DNA of 64,000 nt from Hyphomicrobiales bacterium (GTDB lineage Bacteria > Pseudomonadota > Alphaproteobacteria > Rhizobiales > Rhizobiaceae). The stretch covers positions 124,001 through 188,000 of the forward strand of contig UBTF01000012.1 of the NCBI GenBank assembly GCA_900468285.1, written 5' to 3'. The notes beneath the pieces were generated by a model. It was not told the DNA's origin. It saw nothing but the letters and a program-made list of their open reading frames with translations, and did not search any database. Position 1 is the first letter of the stretch. Each line of letters opens with the position of its first letter. Shown piece after piece: positions 39,507 to 48,434 of this stretch. A program made the position numbers and the translations under genes.

Positions 39507-40838
39507 TTAGTTGCGCGGCACGAGGTCGTCGTCGATGGCGCCCGAAGGCTGTTCCATCGCGGTGGTCGTGTTCAGTGCCAGCTCTGCATTGCCGTCCTTG
39601 CTGTAGATGTCGTCGCGGAACTGCACGACGCCATCACGCGTGGACCAGGCCGTGATGTAGACAAAGTAAACCGGCACTTCCTGCGCCAGCTTGATCGGCG
39701 TGTTGACGCGGCTTGCGATAACGCGCTCGATCTCCTGACGCGACCAGCCGGGTGTGTCGCGCAAAATCCACGATGTGAGGTCGCGCACGTTCTGCACGCG
39801 CACGCAGCCGGACGACTCGAAGCGCATCAGCTTGTTGAACAGACCCTGCTGCGGGGTGTCGTGCATGTATTCATTGTTTGGATTGTGGAAGTTGATCTTG
39901 GTCGAAGACATGGCGTTGTTCTTGCCCGGATCCTGACGGAACATCAGGTTCGGAATCTTCGGCGCATTCCAGTCAACCGTTGTCGGCGACACTTCCTGTC
40001 CACGACCATCGATGAGGCGGATATTGTTGCGCTCCAGATAGGTCGGATCCTTCTGCATCAGCGGAACGATGTCCTTTTCGACGATCGAACGCGGTGCAGT
40101 CCAATATGGATTGAGGATGATTTCGTAAATCTTCGAATTGATGATGTGCGTCGGGCGCGTATCGCGGCCTACGACAGCGGTGTTGCGCAGCACGACGCGA
40201 TTGTTCTCCACGGCTTCAATGGAAGCAGCGGGAATGTTGACCATGACGTGACGTGGACCGAGATCGCCCGACATCGTGTTGATGCGAACGAGGTTAGTCT
40301 GAAGCTGTGCGAGGCGGATTTGCGCAGGCACGTTCAAGGCCTTCATCGTGTATTCACCGATGACACCATCTGCTGGAAGGCCGTGGCGGGCCTGGAAACG
40401 CTTCAATGCTCCATCGACATAGGAATCGAATGCGCTGGAGATGCCAGCTTCACGCGGCAGGTCGCCGGAAATCATAAGGCGCTGGCGCAAAGCCTGGACG
40501 GAGGGATCGCTGACGCCAATCTGCAGACGCTGCTGGCTAGGCGGAACTTCCGGCCAGCCGCCGTTGGAAACGATCTGCTGATACTGCATCATGGCCTGCT
40601 GGACGAAGGCCGGGGATTCCGGGCTGAGAACCGGCGTGTTGGAAGCAACGCCGACAGCGGCGCGCGACGAGTTGGCATCGAACTGATCGTCCCAGTTACC
40701 GCGACGCGACGACCCGATGAGATCGTTGAACGCATCCTGCGCCAGGGCGGGCGCGGCAAGCGCTGCAGCACCGATGGAAACGGCAGAGCGCAACATGGCG
40801 CGCCGGGAAAGAACTTCTGGGACGATTTTCTTTGTCAT
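39507..40838 (-). CDS. ldtP: L,D-transpeptidase (YkuD domain, LdtP-like)
   Basis: A periplasmic enzyme cross-linking peptidoglycan stem peptides. It has 443 residues. The N-terminus SRRAMLRSAVSIGAAALAAP looks like a Tat or Sec signal. A peptidoglycan-binding domain is at about 105-170, and the YkuD domain carries His326 and catalytic Cys345 in ESSGCVRV. A MarR gene resembling LdtR is 313 bases upstream, and in Rhizobiales LdtR activates ldtP. The gene order here supports the same link. Confidence 0.92.
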   Translation of the reverse strand: MTKKIVPEVLSRRAMLRSAVSIGAAALAAPALAQDAFNDLIGSSRRGNWDDQFDANSSRAAVGVASNTPVLSPESPAFVQQAMMQYQQIVSNGGWPEVPPSQQRLQIGVSDPSVQALRQRLMISGDLPREAGISSAFDSYVDGALKRFQARHGLPADGVIGEYTMKALNVPAQIRLAQLQTNLVRINTMSGDLGPRHVMVNIPAASIEAVENNRVVLRNTAVVGRDTRPTHIINSKIYEIILNPYWTAPRSIVEKDIVPLMQKDPTYLERNNIRLIDGRGQEVSPTTVDWNAPKIPNLMFRQDPGKNNAMSSTKINFHNPNNEYMHDTPQQGLFNKLMRFESSGCVRVQNVRDLTSWILRDTPGWSRQEIERVIASRVNTPIKLAQEVPVYFVYITAWSTRDGVVQFRDDIYSKDGNAELALNTTTAMEQPSGAIDDDLVPRN

Positions 40839-41151
40839 TTTACCTACCAGCCACTTTATCAGGCATCTTGATCAACGCCTAAAACAACATCGTTAACAAA
40901 CACGTATTCACGCGCCTGCCGGCAGGACTTACTCGATGCGAAATTTGGATGACGCATGACGCGAACACAGGAGAAACCGCCGGCTCCTTCGCTTGTGGCG
41001 GTCCCATACCAATATGGCCAATTCGTGTCACCCGAAGGCCTCTCACGAAGCTGTGTCAGCGTGTGATTTTGCAATGGGTACACGCAAAAATGCAACAAGC
41101 CGGATGCGAGTGGCATCCGGCTTTGCTGATTGGGCCGATATCGCTGAGCGA
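40839..41151. other. 313-base gap between ldtP and ldtR; candidate promoter of ldtP
   Basis: No gene is visible. It contains the ldtR terminator (41099-41123) and a perfect 12-base palindrome CCTGCCGGCAGG at 40915-40926, about 80 bases upstream of the ldtP start. The latter is a candidate regulatory site. Nothing else stands out by eye. Confidence 0.4.
41099..41123 (-). terminator. Terminator after ldtR
   Basis: The stem AGCCGGATGC / GCATCCGGCT lies 29 bases after the ldtR stop. On the minus strand it is followed by TGTTGCATTTTTG, a diffuse T-rich tail. Confidence 0.75.
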
Positions 41152-41664
41152 TTACAGGCGGTAAGCGATGCTGTCGTTCCAGAAACGGTCCAGACGCTGG
41201 AGCATCTTGTTCATTTCTGCAAACTCGCCGGTACCGATGCCGCCGACCTTTTCGATGGAGCCGATGTGGCGTTCATAGAGGCCTGCGACGGTTTCCGCGA
41301 TGTCCTGGCCCTTGTCGGTCAGGCTGATGCGAACCGAGCGGCGGTCGATGCGGGAGCGCTGGTGGTTAATGAAGCCGAGGTCTACCAGCTTCTTGACGTT
41401 GTAGGACACGTTGGAGCCGAGGTAGTAACCACGTGAGCGGAGCTCACCAGCGGTCAATTCGGATGTGCCGATGTTGAAAAGCAGGAGCGCCTGAACTGCG
41501 TTGACATCATCGCGACCCTGACGGTCGAACTCGTCCTTGATGACATCGAGAAGGCGACGGTGAAGGCGCTCAACCAGGTGGAGCGACTCCATGTAGAGAG
41601 AGCGGATGGTTTCGTCCTGAGTATCGGAAACTGCGGCCTGTGGCTTTGCTTTGCTATTGATCAT
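41152..41664 (-). CDS. ldtR: MarR-family transcriptional regulator (LdtR-like)
   Basis: A 170-residue MarR winged-helix regulator. The DNA-binding region includes TAGELRSRGYYLGSNVSYNVKKLVDLGFI, and the wing is RSRIDRRSVRISLTDKG. In Rhizobiales the homolog LdtR, which sits beside the L,D-transpeptidase gene, controls cell-wall and stress genes. Family assignment is by context plus sequence, and the symbol is used on that basis. Confidence 0.85.
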   Translation of the reverse strand: MINSKAKPQAAVSDTQDETIRSLYMESLHLVERLHRRLLDVIKDEFDRQGRDDVNAVQALLLFNIGTSELTAGELRSRGYYLGSNVSYNVKKLVDLGFINHQRSRIDRRSVRISLTDKGQDIAETVAGLYERHIGSIEKVGGIGTGEFAEMNKMLQRLDRFWNDSIAYRL

Positions 41665-41895
41665 GACTGCCTCACTGTTTTGTTTGGCGGTGTTTGATTT
41701 TGTTTCCCGCCTTGAGAGGAAATCTAAGCAATGCGCATAAAATTCTACTTAAAATGCAGCCTTAACAAACGGTTACTTGCAACACGCCCACCCTGCCCCA
41801 CCGGCGCACCGTCCAAAAAAGACATAATCCGCCCTATATAAATCAAATACTTAGCGGGAAAAAATGCGTCAAATCCGGCCTGAATTGCTTTAATT

Positions 41896-42333
41896 TTATG
41901 GTAAATCAATTCTTGAGCGCTCGTCGTTTTGGCGCGCATCCAGCCAAAAAGCGACCTGGAATAGTATATAAACGGTTGATACGATGCCATGCATGATGGG
42001 CACGATGGTGTTGTGACCGTAGATATTGGGCCACACCTTATACATGGCGATCTGGGTGCCTGCACCGATGAGCCACATGACTGCGCCCCAGGAAACACCG
42101 AGCCACAGGCCAAGTGCCGCCACAGGGAAGATGACGGCAAGGCTTGTGCCCGCAATGCGCCAGGGCATGTTGAGCATATCGAACCGTGCGTGACCGCTCA
42201 GGGAGTAGCCCGTCAGCATGGCCCAATATTGCAAGCCGAACCAGAAACACGAAATCGCCACCAGCCTGAGAAAGGCGATGTAGAGTATTTCTGTCAGCGG
42301 CATCTTGGGGTGTGGCAGAGAATCAGGTTCCAT
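41896..42333 (-). CDS. DUF6163 family membrane protein
   Basis: A 145-residue protein with four predicted membrane segments (for example LYIAFLRLVAISCFWFG). I start at 42333 (MEPDSLPHPKMPLTE); an internal ATG at 42303 is also possible, and neither has a strong ribosome binding site. The long frame upstream of 42333 is not supported. It is divergent from hemB, an arrangement common in Rhizobiales. Function unknown. Confidence 0.75.
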   Translation of the reverse strand: MEPDSLPHPKMPLTEILYIAFLRLVAISCFWFGLQYWAMLTGYSLSGHARFDMLNMPWRIAGTSLAVIFPVAALGLWLGVSWGAVMWLIGAGTQIAMYKVWPNIYGHNTIVPIMHGIVSTVYILFQVAFWLDARQNDERSRIDLP

Positions 42334-42577
42334 GGGGCGAAGATACTGACCAGTTGAGCGCACGACCAGAGGATATTGCGTCGAGGCACGACGCTTGTCA
42401 AAGACCCGCAACGATCTGCCGCATTCGCAATTGCGCGCTCCTGTGCTATGTGCCGCCGAAATATAGGGTGCAGCGTTCTGGTCCGGAGTGGGTCCAGAGC
42501 AGATATAGCAGGCGGTGCAATGCCGCCGGGCGTGAACCGTTTGCGCCGGACAGCACCGAATCTGGAAGGAAATGGCA

Positions 42578-43591
42578 ATGAATGACAAGACGCACCTCGT
42601 AGACCACGTTACCGGACACCGCCGGATGCGCAGAAACCGCAAGGCGGACTGGACACGGCGTCTGGTGCGGGAAAATCTTCTCACGGTCGATGATCTGATC
42701 TGGCCGGTCTTCGTCGTTCCCGGCACCAACATCATAGATCCCATTCCCGCCATGCCCGGCGTCAACCGCATGAGCGTCGACATGCTGGTGGAAGCGGCGA
42801 AGGAAGCCGCTGATCTCGGCATTCCGGCAATCGCTACCTTCCCCAACGTGGAAATGCATCTGCGGGATGAAACCGGATCGCACGTGCTGGAAGCCAACAA
42901 CCTCATCAATCAGGCAACCGCCGCCATCAAGAAGGCAGTGCCCAACATAGGCATCATCACGGATGTGGCGCTGGACCCCTTTACCAGCCACGGCCATGAC
43001 GGAATTCTGCGCGGTGACCAGATTGTCAACGATGAAACGGTCGAACTCGTCGTCAAGGCTGCAGTCATGCAGGCGGATGCCGGTTCCGACATCATTTCCC
43101 CGTCCGAAATGATGGATGGGCGCATCGGCGCCATCCGCCGGGGGCTGGATGCATCCGGCCACCAGAATGTTGGCATCATGTCCTACGCGACCAAGTTCTC
43201 TTCCGGCTTCTATGGCCCATATCGCGAGGCGATATCGACAAGCGGGCTCCTGAAGGGCGACAAGAACAGCTATTACATCAACCCCGCAAACGGGATGGAA
43301 GCGGTTCGCGACGCGGCACTCGATGTCGAAGAGGGTGCGGACATGCTGATGGTCAAGCCGGGCCTGCCCTACCTTGATATCTGCTGGCGCCTCAAGGAAG
43401 CCTTCGGCCTCCCCACCTTTGCCTATCAGGTCTCGGGAGAGTACACGCAGATCAAAGCGGCAGCCATGAATGGCTGGATCGACGGCGACCGCGTAATGAT
43501 GGAAACGCTTCTTTGTTTCAAGCGCGCAGGCTGCGATGGCATCCTGACTTATTTCGCCATCGAGGCCGCAAAAAAACTCGCCAAGGCGTGA
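42578..43591 (+). CDS. hemB: Delta-aminolevulinic acid dehydratase (porphobilinogen synthase)
   Basis: HemB condenses two aminolevulinates to porphobilinogen in heme synthesis. It has 337 residues from 42578, which follows AAGGAAATGGCA. Schiff-base lysines are Lys206 (YATKFSS) and Lys260 (MVKPG). The metal site reads DVALDPFTSHGHDG, where the three zinc Cys of other enzymes are replaced by Ala131, Asp133 and Asp141. It is therefore a Mg-type enzyme like that of Pseudomonas and most Rhizobiales. Confidence 0.97.
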   Translation: MNDKTHLVDHVTGHRRMRRNRKADWTRRLVRENLLTVDDLIWPVFVVPGTNIIDPIPAMPGVNRMSVDMLVEAAKEAADLGIPAIATFPNVEMHLRDETGSHVLEANNLINQATAAIKKAVPNIGIITDVALDPFTSHGHDGILRGDQIVNDETVELVVKAAVMQADAGSDIISPSEMMDGRIGAIRRGLDASGHQNVGIMSYATKFSSGFYGPYREAISTSGLLKGDKNSYYINPANGMEAVRDAALDVEEGADMLMVKPGLPYLDICWRLKEAFGLPTFAYQVSGEYTQIKAAAMNGWIDGDRVMMETLLCFKRAGCDGILTYFAIEAAKKLAKA

Positions 43592-43657
43592 GATTGCAAA
43601 TCATTGCATTCGGCGGTTTCAATACCATATTACTGTTCCGAACAGGAGAAACCGTCG

Positions 43658-44116
43658 ATGAGCCTCGACCCGAATGCCACCTATGTCCCGACAGAAGACT
43701 GGCGCGCCTATAGCGGCGTTCTGAGCCGTCGCGTCTTTGCGTTTGTGATCGATTATATCATCGTCGCCCTTCTGTGCATTCCTGCTGCAGTCATCGTCTT
43801 TTTCCTTGGCGTCCTGACGCTTGGGTTAGGTTTTGCACTGTTTCCGGCCATTTTCGTTATTGTCGCCATTCTCTATTTCGGCATGACACTCGGCAGTTCT
43901 GCACAGGCAACCCCTGGCATGCGGGCCGCGGGTATTGCGATGGCGCGCACCGATGGACGGCGAATCGATTTTCTGATCTCCACGGTTCACATCGTTCTTT
44001 TCTGGGTCATCAACTCGATTCTTACCCCGCTCATCCTGCTGGCCGGACTGTTTACCGAGCGCTCACGCCTCGTCCATGACCTGCTGCTAGGCACCGTCAT
44101 CGTCAGAACCACCTGA
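43658..44116 (+). CDS. RDD-family membrane protein
   Basis: A 152-residue protein with three or four membrane segments. The RDD family signature is visible as RVFAFVIDYIIVA and at the C-terminal RSRLVHDLLLGTVIV. AGGAGAAACCGTCG precedes the ATG at 43658. Function unknown; the family is linked to transport. It follows hemB by 66 bases on the same strand. Confidence 0.85.
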   Translation: MSLDPNATYVPTEDWRAYSGVLSRRVFAFVIDYIIVALLCIPAAVIVFFLGVLTLGLGFALFPAIFVIVAILYFGMTLGSSAQATPGMRAAGIAMARTDGRRIDFLISTVHIVLFWVINSILTPLILLAGLFTERSRLVHDLLLGTVIVRTT

Positions 44117-44132
44117 ACTTGGCAAAAGCCGC

Positions 44133-44162
44133 GCGGCGCAGCGTCAAATTGACGTGCGCCGC
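44133..44162 (+). terminator. Hairpin after RDD gene
   Basis: A stem of GCGGCGC and CGTCAA against TTGACG and GCGCCGC (one mismatch region) starts 17 bases after the RDD stop. There is no immediate T-run, though T-rich sequence follows at about 20 bases. It could be a weak terminator. Confidence 0.5.
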
Positions 44163-44242
44163 TTATCAGGCAGTTGACGTTTTGTAGCTTTTTGCCATTC
44201 TGTTACAGAGGCTTGACTGGCGAAGGGAGCGATCAGGGTTCT

Positions 44243-45007
44243 ATGAACACGCAGGCGACGCCCTCACCACAGTTCTATCTGACCGCACCGGCGACCTGTC
44301 CCTATCTGCCCGGCCAGTTGGAGCGAAAGGTTTTCACCCATCTTGTCGGCCCTCGTGCGGCAGAAATGAACGACCTGCTGACGCAGGGCGGCTTTCGTCG
44401 TTCGCAGAATATCGCTTATCGCCCCGCTTGCGAGACCTGCCGGGCGTGTGTCTCCGTACGGATTCTGGCGGAGCGTTTCGTGCCGACCAAATCCATGCGC
44501 CGCGTTCTCGGATATAATAGCGATCTCGTTGCCAGCGTGCACCAACCCGAGCCCTCCACCGAGCAGTTCTCGCTGTTTCGCCGATACCTCGACCACCGCC
44601 ATCAATCTGGCGGCATGTCGGATATGTCAGCACTCGATTACGCCGTGATGGTCGAAGACACGCATGTGAACACCCGCATCATCGAGTATCGAAAGCGCGA
44701 GCCCGGCGCTGGTATCGATGACAGCAAACGCGGTGAACTCGTCGCGGTCGCGCTGACGGACACGATGAGCGACGGACTTTCGATGGTCTATTCCTTTTTC
44801 AATCCAGACTATGAAAAAAGATCTCTGGGCACCTTTCTCATCCTCGATCACATTGCCCGCACCCGTACGCTTGGTTTGCCGCACGTATATCTTGGCTATT
44901 GGGTCGATGGTTCGGAGAAAATGGGTTACAAGACGCGTTACCATCCGCAGGAGCATCTGACGCCTCGAGGTTGGGAACTCTACGAGCCACAGGCCGAGAC
45001 ACCATGA
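44243..45007 (+). CDS. bpt: Aspartate/glutamate leucyltransferase (Bpt)
   Basis: Bpt adds leucine from Leu-tRNA to proteins with N-terminal Asp or Glu, marking them for ClpS-ClpAP degradation (bacterial N-end rule). It has 254 residues. The N-terminal Cys motif CETCRAC and the C-terminal GNAT-like motif [15 protein letters not shown] are family hallmarks. The start at 44243 ([16 protein letters not shown]) was chosen over the longer frame because AGGG precedes it. Confidence 0.93.
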   Translation: MNTQATPSPQFYLTAPATCPYLPGQLERKVFTHLVGPRAAEMNDLLTQGGFRRSQNIAYRPACETCRACVSVRILAERFVPTKSMRRVLGYNSDLVASVHQPEPSTEQFSLFRRYLDHRHQSGGMSDMSALDYAVMVEDTHVNTRIIEYRKREPGAGIDDSKRGELVAVALTDTMSDGLSMVYSFFNPDYEKRSLGTFLILDHIARTRTLGLPHVYLGYWVDGSEKMGYKTRYHPQEHLTPRGWELYEPQAETP

Positions 45008-45025
45008 TGACGAGCAGGAAAACGC

Positions 45026-45631
45026 GTGCCTTCAGGAATTAAGACCATTCTCGCCGCCAACGTGCTGCTGACACTCATGGCAACGGCAGCTTTCGCCCAG
45101 AACAGTTGGACGCCAGCCGAGCAGATAAAGACATATCCCATCACCGGCAGTTCCGGCATCGAACTCTATCGATCAATCGGTGAACGCGGGCCCCAGGCGG
45201 GCGTTCAAGCCGTTGCGCACACCACCTTCAAGCTGACATGGCGCCGAGACTATCGTCCGCAGGCCGATGGCGCTTGCGTTCTGGCAACTGCCCGGCCCAA
45301 TCTGACAATCATCTACACATGGCCAAAGGCTCCCGCAAAACTTCCGTCTGACGTTGCGGCAAGCTGGCAACGCTTCATCTCCGGAGTCGAGAAACACGAG
45401 CGCGTTCACGGCGAGCATATTCTCGACATGGTCCGGAAGATCGAAGCCTACAGCGTGGGTTTGCGCGCAGAGGACGATCCGAAGTGCCAGAAGGTTCGCG
45501 CCGTCCTCCAGCAGAGGTTGGGAGAGCTTTCCAATGAGCAGCGCCAGCGCGGCCGCGATTTTGACCGCGATGAGCTATCGAATGGCGGCGCGGTCCATCA
45601 ACTCATTCTTGCACTGGTGAATGGCCCCTGA
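45026..45631 (+). CDS. DUF922 domain protein, predicted secreted zinc metalloprotease
   Basis: A 201-residue exported protein: GTG start at 45026 preceded by AGGAAAACGC, signal peptide to about residue 24 (MATAAFAQ). HERVH at 124-128 fits the HExxH zinc-binding motif and is followed by GEH. The family is called a predicted Zn-dependent protease, with no substrate known. It is 18 bases after bpt on the same strand and convergent with the J-domain gene. Confidence 0.82.
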   Translation: MPSGIKTILAANVLLTLMATAAFAQNSWTPAEQIKTYPITGSSGIELYRSIGERGPQAGVQAVAHTTFKLTWRRDYRPQADGACVLATARPNLTIIYTWPKAPAKLPSDVAASWQRFISGVEKHERVHGEHILDMVRKIEAYSVGLRAEDDPKCQKVRAVLQQRLGELSNEQRQRGRDFDRDELSNGGAVHQLILALVNGP

Positions 45632-45655
45632 AGCGACTCATGAGCGGCGCAGGCG

Positions 45656-46258
45656 TTATTCTGCCGCCTCCCCCTTCAAGAGAGGCTCGGCCAGCACGGC
45701 TATTTCAAGCTCGTAGGAATAGCCTTCCAACATCGTGTAGGCCTGTTCAATAACTTCTATCTGAGTTTCGGCATTGCGAATGGCGTCCGCAATGGACTGG
45801 CTACGCGCGCGCAGCATCGATCCCAGCACATCCGTTTCCGGCTTTCGGCCCAGCCTGTCCATGTGTTTGCGCACGCGGGTGCGGTGACGCTCAAGTTCGA
45901 GGATGTGAAAACGGCTCTTGAGGATGTCGTCCGTAAGCTTGCGACGCATCGCCGCTACGGGATCGAAGCTGCCAGGCTCCCGCTCGTCGAGAATGAACTC
46001 GTTGACCAGCGTCTCCAACATCAGCAAGCCCTTCAGATCCTTGGCGTCGGCCAGTTGCGGATCATATCCCGTATCGTCGAAAACCTTGCGCCTGACCGGA
46101 TCCTTCAAAAGCTCGTAGGCCAATTGAAGCTTGGCGAACTGATCGGCATCACCGCCGCTGTCGGGATGCGCACTCTTGGCAACCTTGCGATAAGCCGCCT
46201 TGATCGTCGCATCATCGGCATCACGCTCTACGCCCAGCAAAACATAAGGATCGATCAC
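45656..46258 (-). CDS. J-domain (DnaJ-like) protein
   Basis: A protein of about 200 residues from a GTG at 46258 (reading MIDPYVLLGVERDAD); a longer frame starts at 46387 but with weak support. The J domain at about 2-60 has the HPD motif at 31-33, which stimulates DnaK ATPase. The C-terminal half is helical, with no zinc or Gly/Phe region, so it is not a general DnaJ. Partner and role are unknown. Confidence 0.8.
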   Translation of the reverse strand: MIDPYVLLGVERDADDATIKAAYRKVAKSAHPDSGGDADQFAKLQLAYELLKDPVRRKVFDDTGYDPQLADAKDLKGLLMLETLVNEFILDEREPGSFDPVAAMRRKLTDDILKSRFHILELERHRTRVRKHMDRLGRKPETDVLGSMLRARSQSIADAIRNAETQIEVIEQAYTMLEGYSYELEIAVLAEPLLKGEAAE

Positions 46259-46559
46259 CGAAACACCCGTACTCGCATTCTCGAAAACAGCCCCGGCCCG
46301 AAAGACCAACAGGGTTGAAGCGGGATCATACGAAATTTTCCTCGCTGACGGCACCCCTCTAATGGGGTTTTGAACGCAAAACGACATCGACCGGAAATTT
46401 GTCGCCCGCGTGGCAAGCGCTCAAACGACCCGACAAAAATGTGGACAACCGCGTGCCTGAAGCCTGTTTCGTACCTTCCGGCGGCACATTACCCCGGTCG
46501 TGGCAGATTGCTGAAAAGAGTGTATTTTAGATCTGACTTCTGGAGGGAGGGTCAGAACG

Positions 46560-46913
46560 ATGTCGGAAACAATCAGCCAGACGATTGCGGATTACGTGCA
46601 GGCAATGGCGCAAGCCGATGGTAACATGCTGCGGGAGGTTCTGGATCCACGCGCTAACATCGTCGGGAACTACGAGGGCGCGACCGAGTGGTTGTCCGTG
46701 GAGGATTTCATTCACCAACTGCGCTCGGCAGAGCAAGGCTTGCAGGAGAGCCAATATGAGTTTGACATCATAGGCATCGACAAGGTGGGAGACACCGCCT
46801 CCGTCAAACTGACGACGCAAATGGGAAGCGTTGTGTTCTGCGAATATCTTTCGCTTCTGGAACGAGAGAGAAACTGGACCATCACCCACAAGCTCTACTA
46901 CCTGCAAGGCTAG
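46560..46913 (+). CDS. NTF2-like / DUF4440-type small protein
   Basis: A 117-residue soluble protein with an alpha+beta pattern of the NTF2-like fold: MSETISQTIADYVQAMAQAD, then GATEWLSVEDFI and a final WTITHKLYYLQG strand. GGAGGGAGG precedes the ATG at 46560. Function unknown; related folds are used by polyketide-like enzymes and by steroid-isomerase-like proteins. No operon partner. Confidence 0.7.
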   Translation: MSETISQTIADYVQAMAQADGNMLREVLDPRANIVGNYEGATEWLSVEDFIHQLRSAEQGLQESQYEFDIIGIDKVGDTASVKLTTQMGSVVFCEYLSLLERERNWTITHKLYYLQG

Positions 46914-47017
46914 CCGCTTGCCGGGCCCGATGCGGATTTGAAACAAGTTTTTCCACACAACAGTGAAATTTCCACTTTACACGACAGGAGAATCTGCTAA
47001 TTCCACCGCACTGGATT

Positions 47018-47093
<76 letters not shown>

Positions 47094-47169
47094 GTTTTCT
47101 CTTTTTTTCATTCAGATTAGTGGATCGACACTTGCCTTAGCGCTGGCGAGCTTGGTTACAGCTGTTGCG

Positions 47170-47820
47170 TTAAAGCTGGGGCCACCGAACGAGCGCAGCG
47201 CGCCCCGCGTCAGTCAGGCCGTAAACGCCACGCTCAAGCCTCTCGAACCAGCCGTAGACATTTGAGAGCAAGATCTTACCGGCTTCCGGAACGTCCTTTC
47301 TCACATCCCCTACCCGCAGCGGGCCTTTCGCCAGAATGGCAGCGCATCCCAATGCCTGCTGTCGGTAGGCCGTCATCACGGGGACGCGCGTGCTGCCACC
47401 CAGTACCGGGTCGCCTCGCCTCGTCTTGTGCTCGCGCACCAGTCGGGAGCGTCTTTTCGGATTTGTGCGCGGCATCGGGGACGTCGATGGAACGATAACG
47501 CTGACGTCCCCGCGATCGGACACGCCCATCATGCCGATGCCAAGCCGGCGGCAGAGATCGCGATAACGCTTATCGGCTTCTCTTCCTCTGCCCTTTGCCG
47601 ATATTCTGGCCGCGATCCAGACCTCGTCAGCGACAGCGGCCCTATCAACGGCCTGGAGAAGCAGCTCGAGATTGAATGTCATCTTGAGTTCACAGATGAC
47701 CACCACAGGCGATTCATCGTCGCTGATTCCGACGAGATCACATCCGCCGACTTCACCCTTTACGGAATAACCCGCAGCCTCAAGAAAGGCTTTCACCGGG
47801 AGATATAGGGAAGTTTCCAT
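47170..47820 (-). CDS. DUF2161 protein, predicted PD-(D/E)xK nuclease fold with winged helix
   Basis: A 216-residue protein of the DUF2161 family, annotated elsewhere as a putative phosphodiesterase. The pattern Asp28 (GGCDLVG) ... Glu44-Leu-Lys46 (VICELKMTF) fits a PD-(D/E)xK nuclease core. About 60 C-terminal residues look like a winged-helix DNA-binding module (ALGCAAILAKGPLRVGDV). A basic linker rich in Arg/Lys joins them. It sits next to tRNA-Thr. The activity is inferred and untested. Confidence 0.75.
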   Translation of the reverse strand: METSLYLPVKAFLEAAGYSVKGEVGGCDLVGISDDESPVVVICELKMTFNLELLLQAVDRAAVADEVWIAARISAKGRGREADKRYRDLCRRLGIGMMGVSDRGDVSVIVPSTSPMPRTNPKRRSRLVREHKTRRGDPVLGGSTRVPVMTAYRQQALGCAAILAKGPLRVGDVRKDVPEAGKILLSNVYGWFERLERGVYGLTDAGRAALVRWPQL

Positions 47821-47915
47821 CAATCAGCGATCGTAACAGAGAATCATCCGGCCAGCATAACCGGATTATCGAGGCATTGAAGCGGTCTTGTACCTGCACC
47901 ACCTCGTGACGCGGC

Positions 47916-48050
47916 TCAGTTGATGTCCCTGTCCTTCTTCGCCTGATCATGATGCCATTTGATAGCGAAGAACATACCTGTTCCCAACACAAGAAGCTTG
48001 AGCGGCAAAAGAACTATCGGGAACCAATCGACCCAATCCGAACCCATCAT
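47916..48050 (-). CDS. Small single-span membrane protein (44 residues)
   Basis: A short frame from an ATG at 48050 (MMGSDWVDWFPIVLLPLKLL) with GGAAAG upstream. One hydrophobic segment (about residues 9-31) is followed by a basic, soluble tail ending KKDRDIN. The longer upstream frame is rejected since it lacks hydrophobic or charged design. Function unknown; conservation was not checked. Confidence 0.45.
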   Translation of the reverse strand: MMGSDWVDWFPIVLLPLKLLVLGTGMFFAIKWHHDQAKKDRDIN

Positions 48051-48346
48051 TTTCAAGAACTTTCCGCCAACTGCTCGACACCATCTGTCATGACATCGGT
48101 ACAGTGCCACACCCGCCCCAACAACCTGTCGTATTGACGCAGCCCTTCAGCGGGACTGCTTTGCTTGATGGAGCTCCAGCGTCCTTGCCTCAGACTGTCA
48201 GCGCATTCGTTTGGCATAGCCCGCATTATCAAACACAGACCAATCCTGTTTGCTTCCATATGCGGACGAGTCAGGAACGACACCAAGGGAACTGGCCTGA
48301 AACAAGAAAGCCCCCGGAGTATAAACCGGAGGCTTTCGTGTATTGG
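48051..48346. other. Gap between small membrane gene and tRNA-Arg
   Basis: Apart from the terminator hairpin at 48309-48334, I see no supported gene. Short frames exist on both strands without ribosome binding sites or recognisable composition. Confidence 0.4.
48309..48334 (-). terminator. Terminator after tRNA-Arg
   Basis: The minus-strand stem AGCCTCCGG / CCGGGGGCT (8-base loop) is followed by TTCTTGTTTC, starting 13 bases past the CCA. Confidence 0.8.
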
Positions 48347-48423
48347 TGGCGACCCCTGCAGGACTCGAACCTGCGACCTACTGCTTAGAAGGCAGTTGCT
48401 CTATCCAGTTGAGCTAAGGGGCC
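48347..48423 (-). tRNA. tRNA-Arg (anticodon TCT)
   Basis: Acceptor GGCCCCT pairs with AGGGGTC with one G-U; the D-arm reads AGCTCAACTGGATAGAGC, the anticodon loop CTTCTAA gives TCT, and the T-loop is GGTTCGAGTCC. An encoded CCA is at 48347-48349. 77 bases. Confidence 0.96.
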
Positions 48424-48434
48424 CGATCTATGAA

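Noticed and set aside
48053-48286. A 77-codon minus-strand frame near tRNA-Arg
   Set aside because: No ribosome binding site, no fold signal, and its 3' part overlaps upstream sequence of the small membrane gene in another frame.
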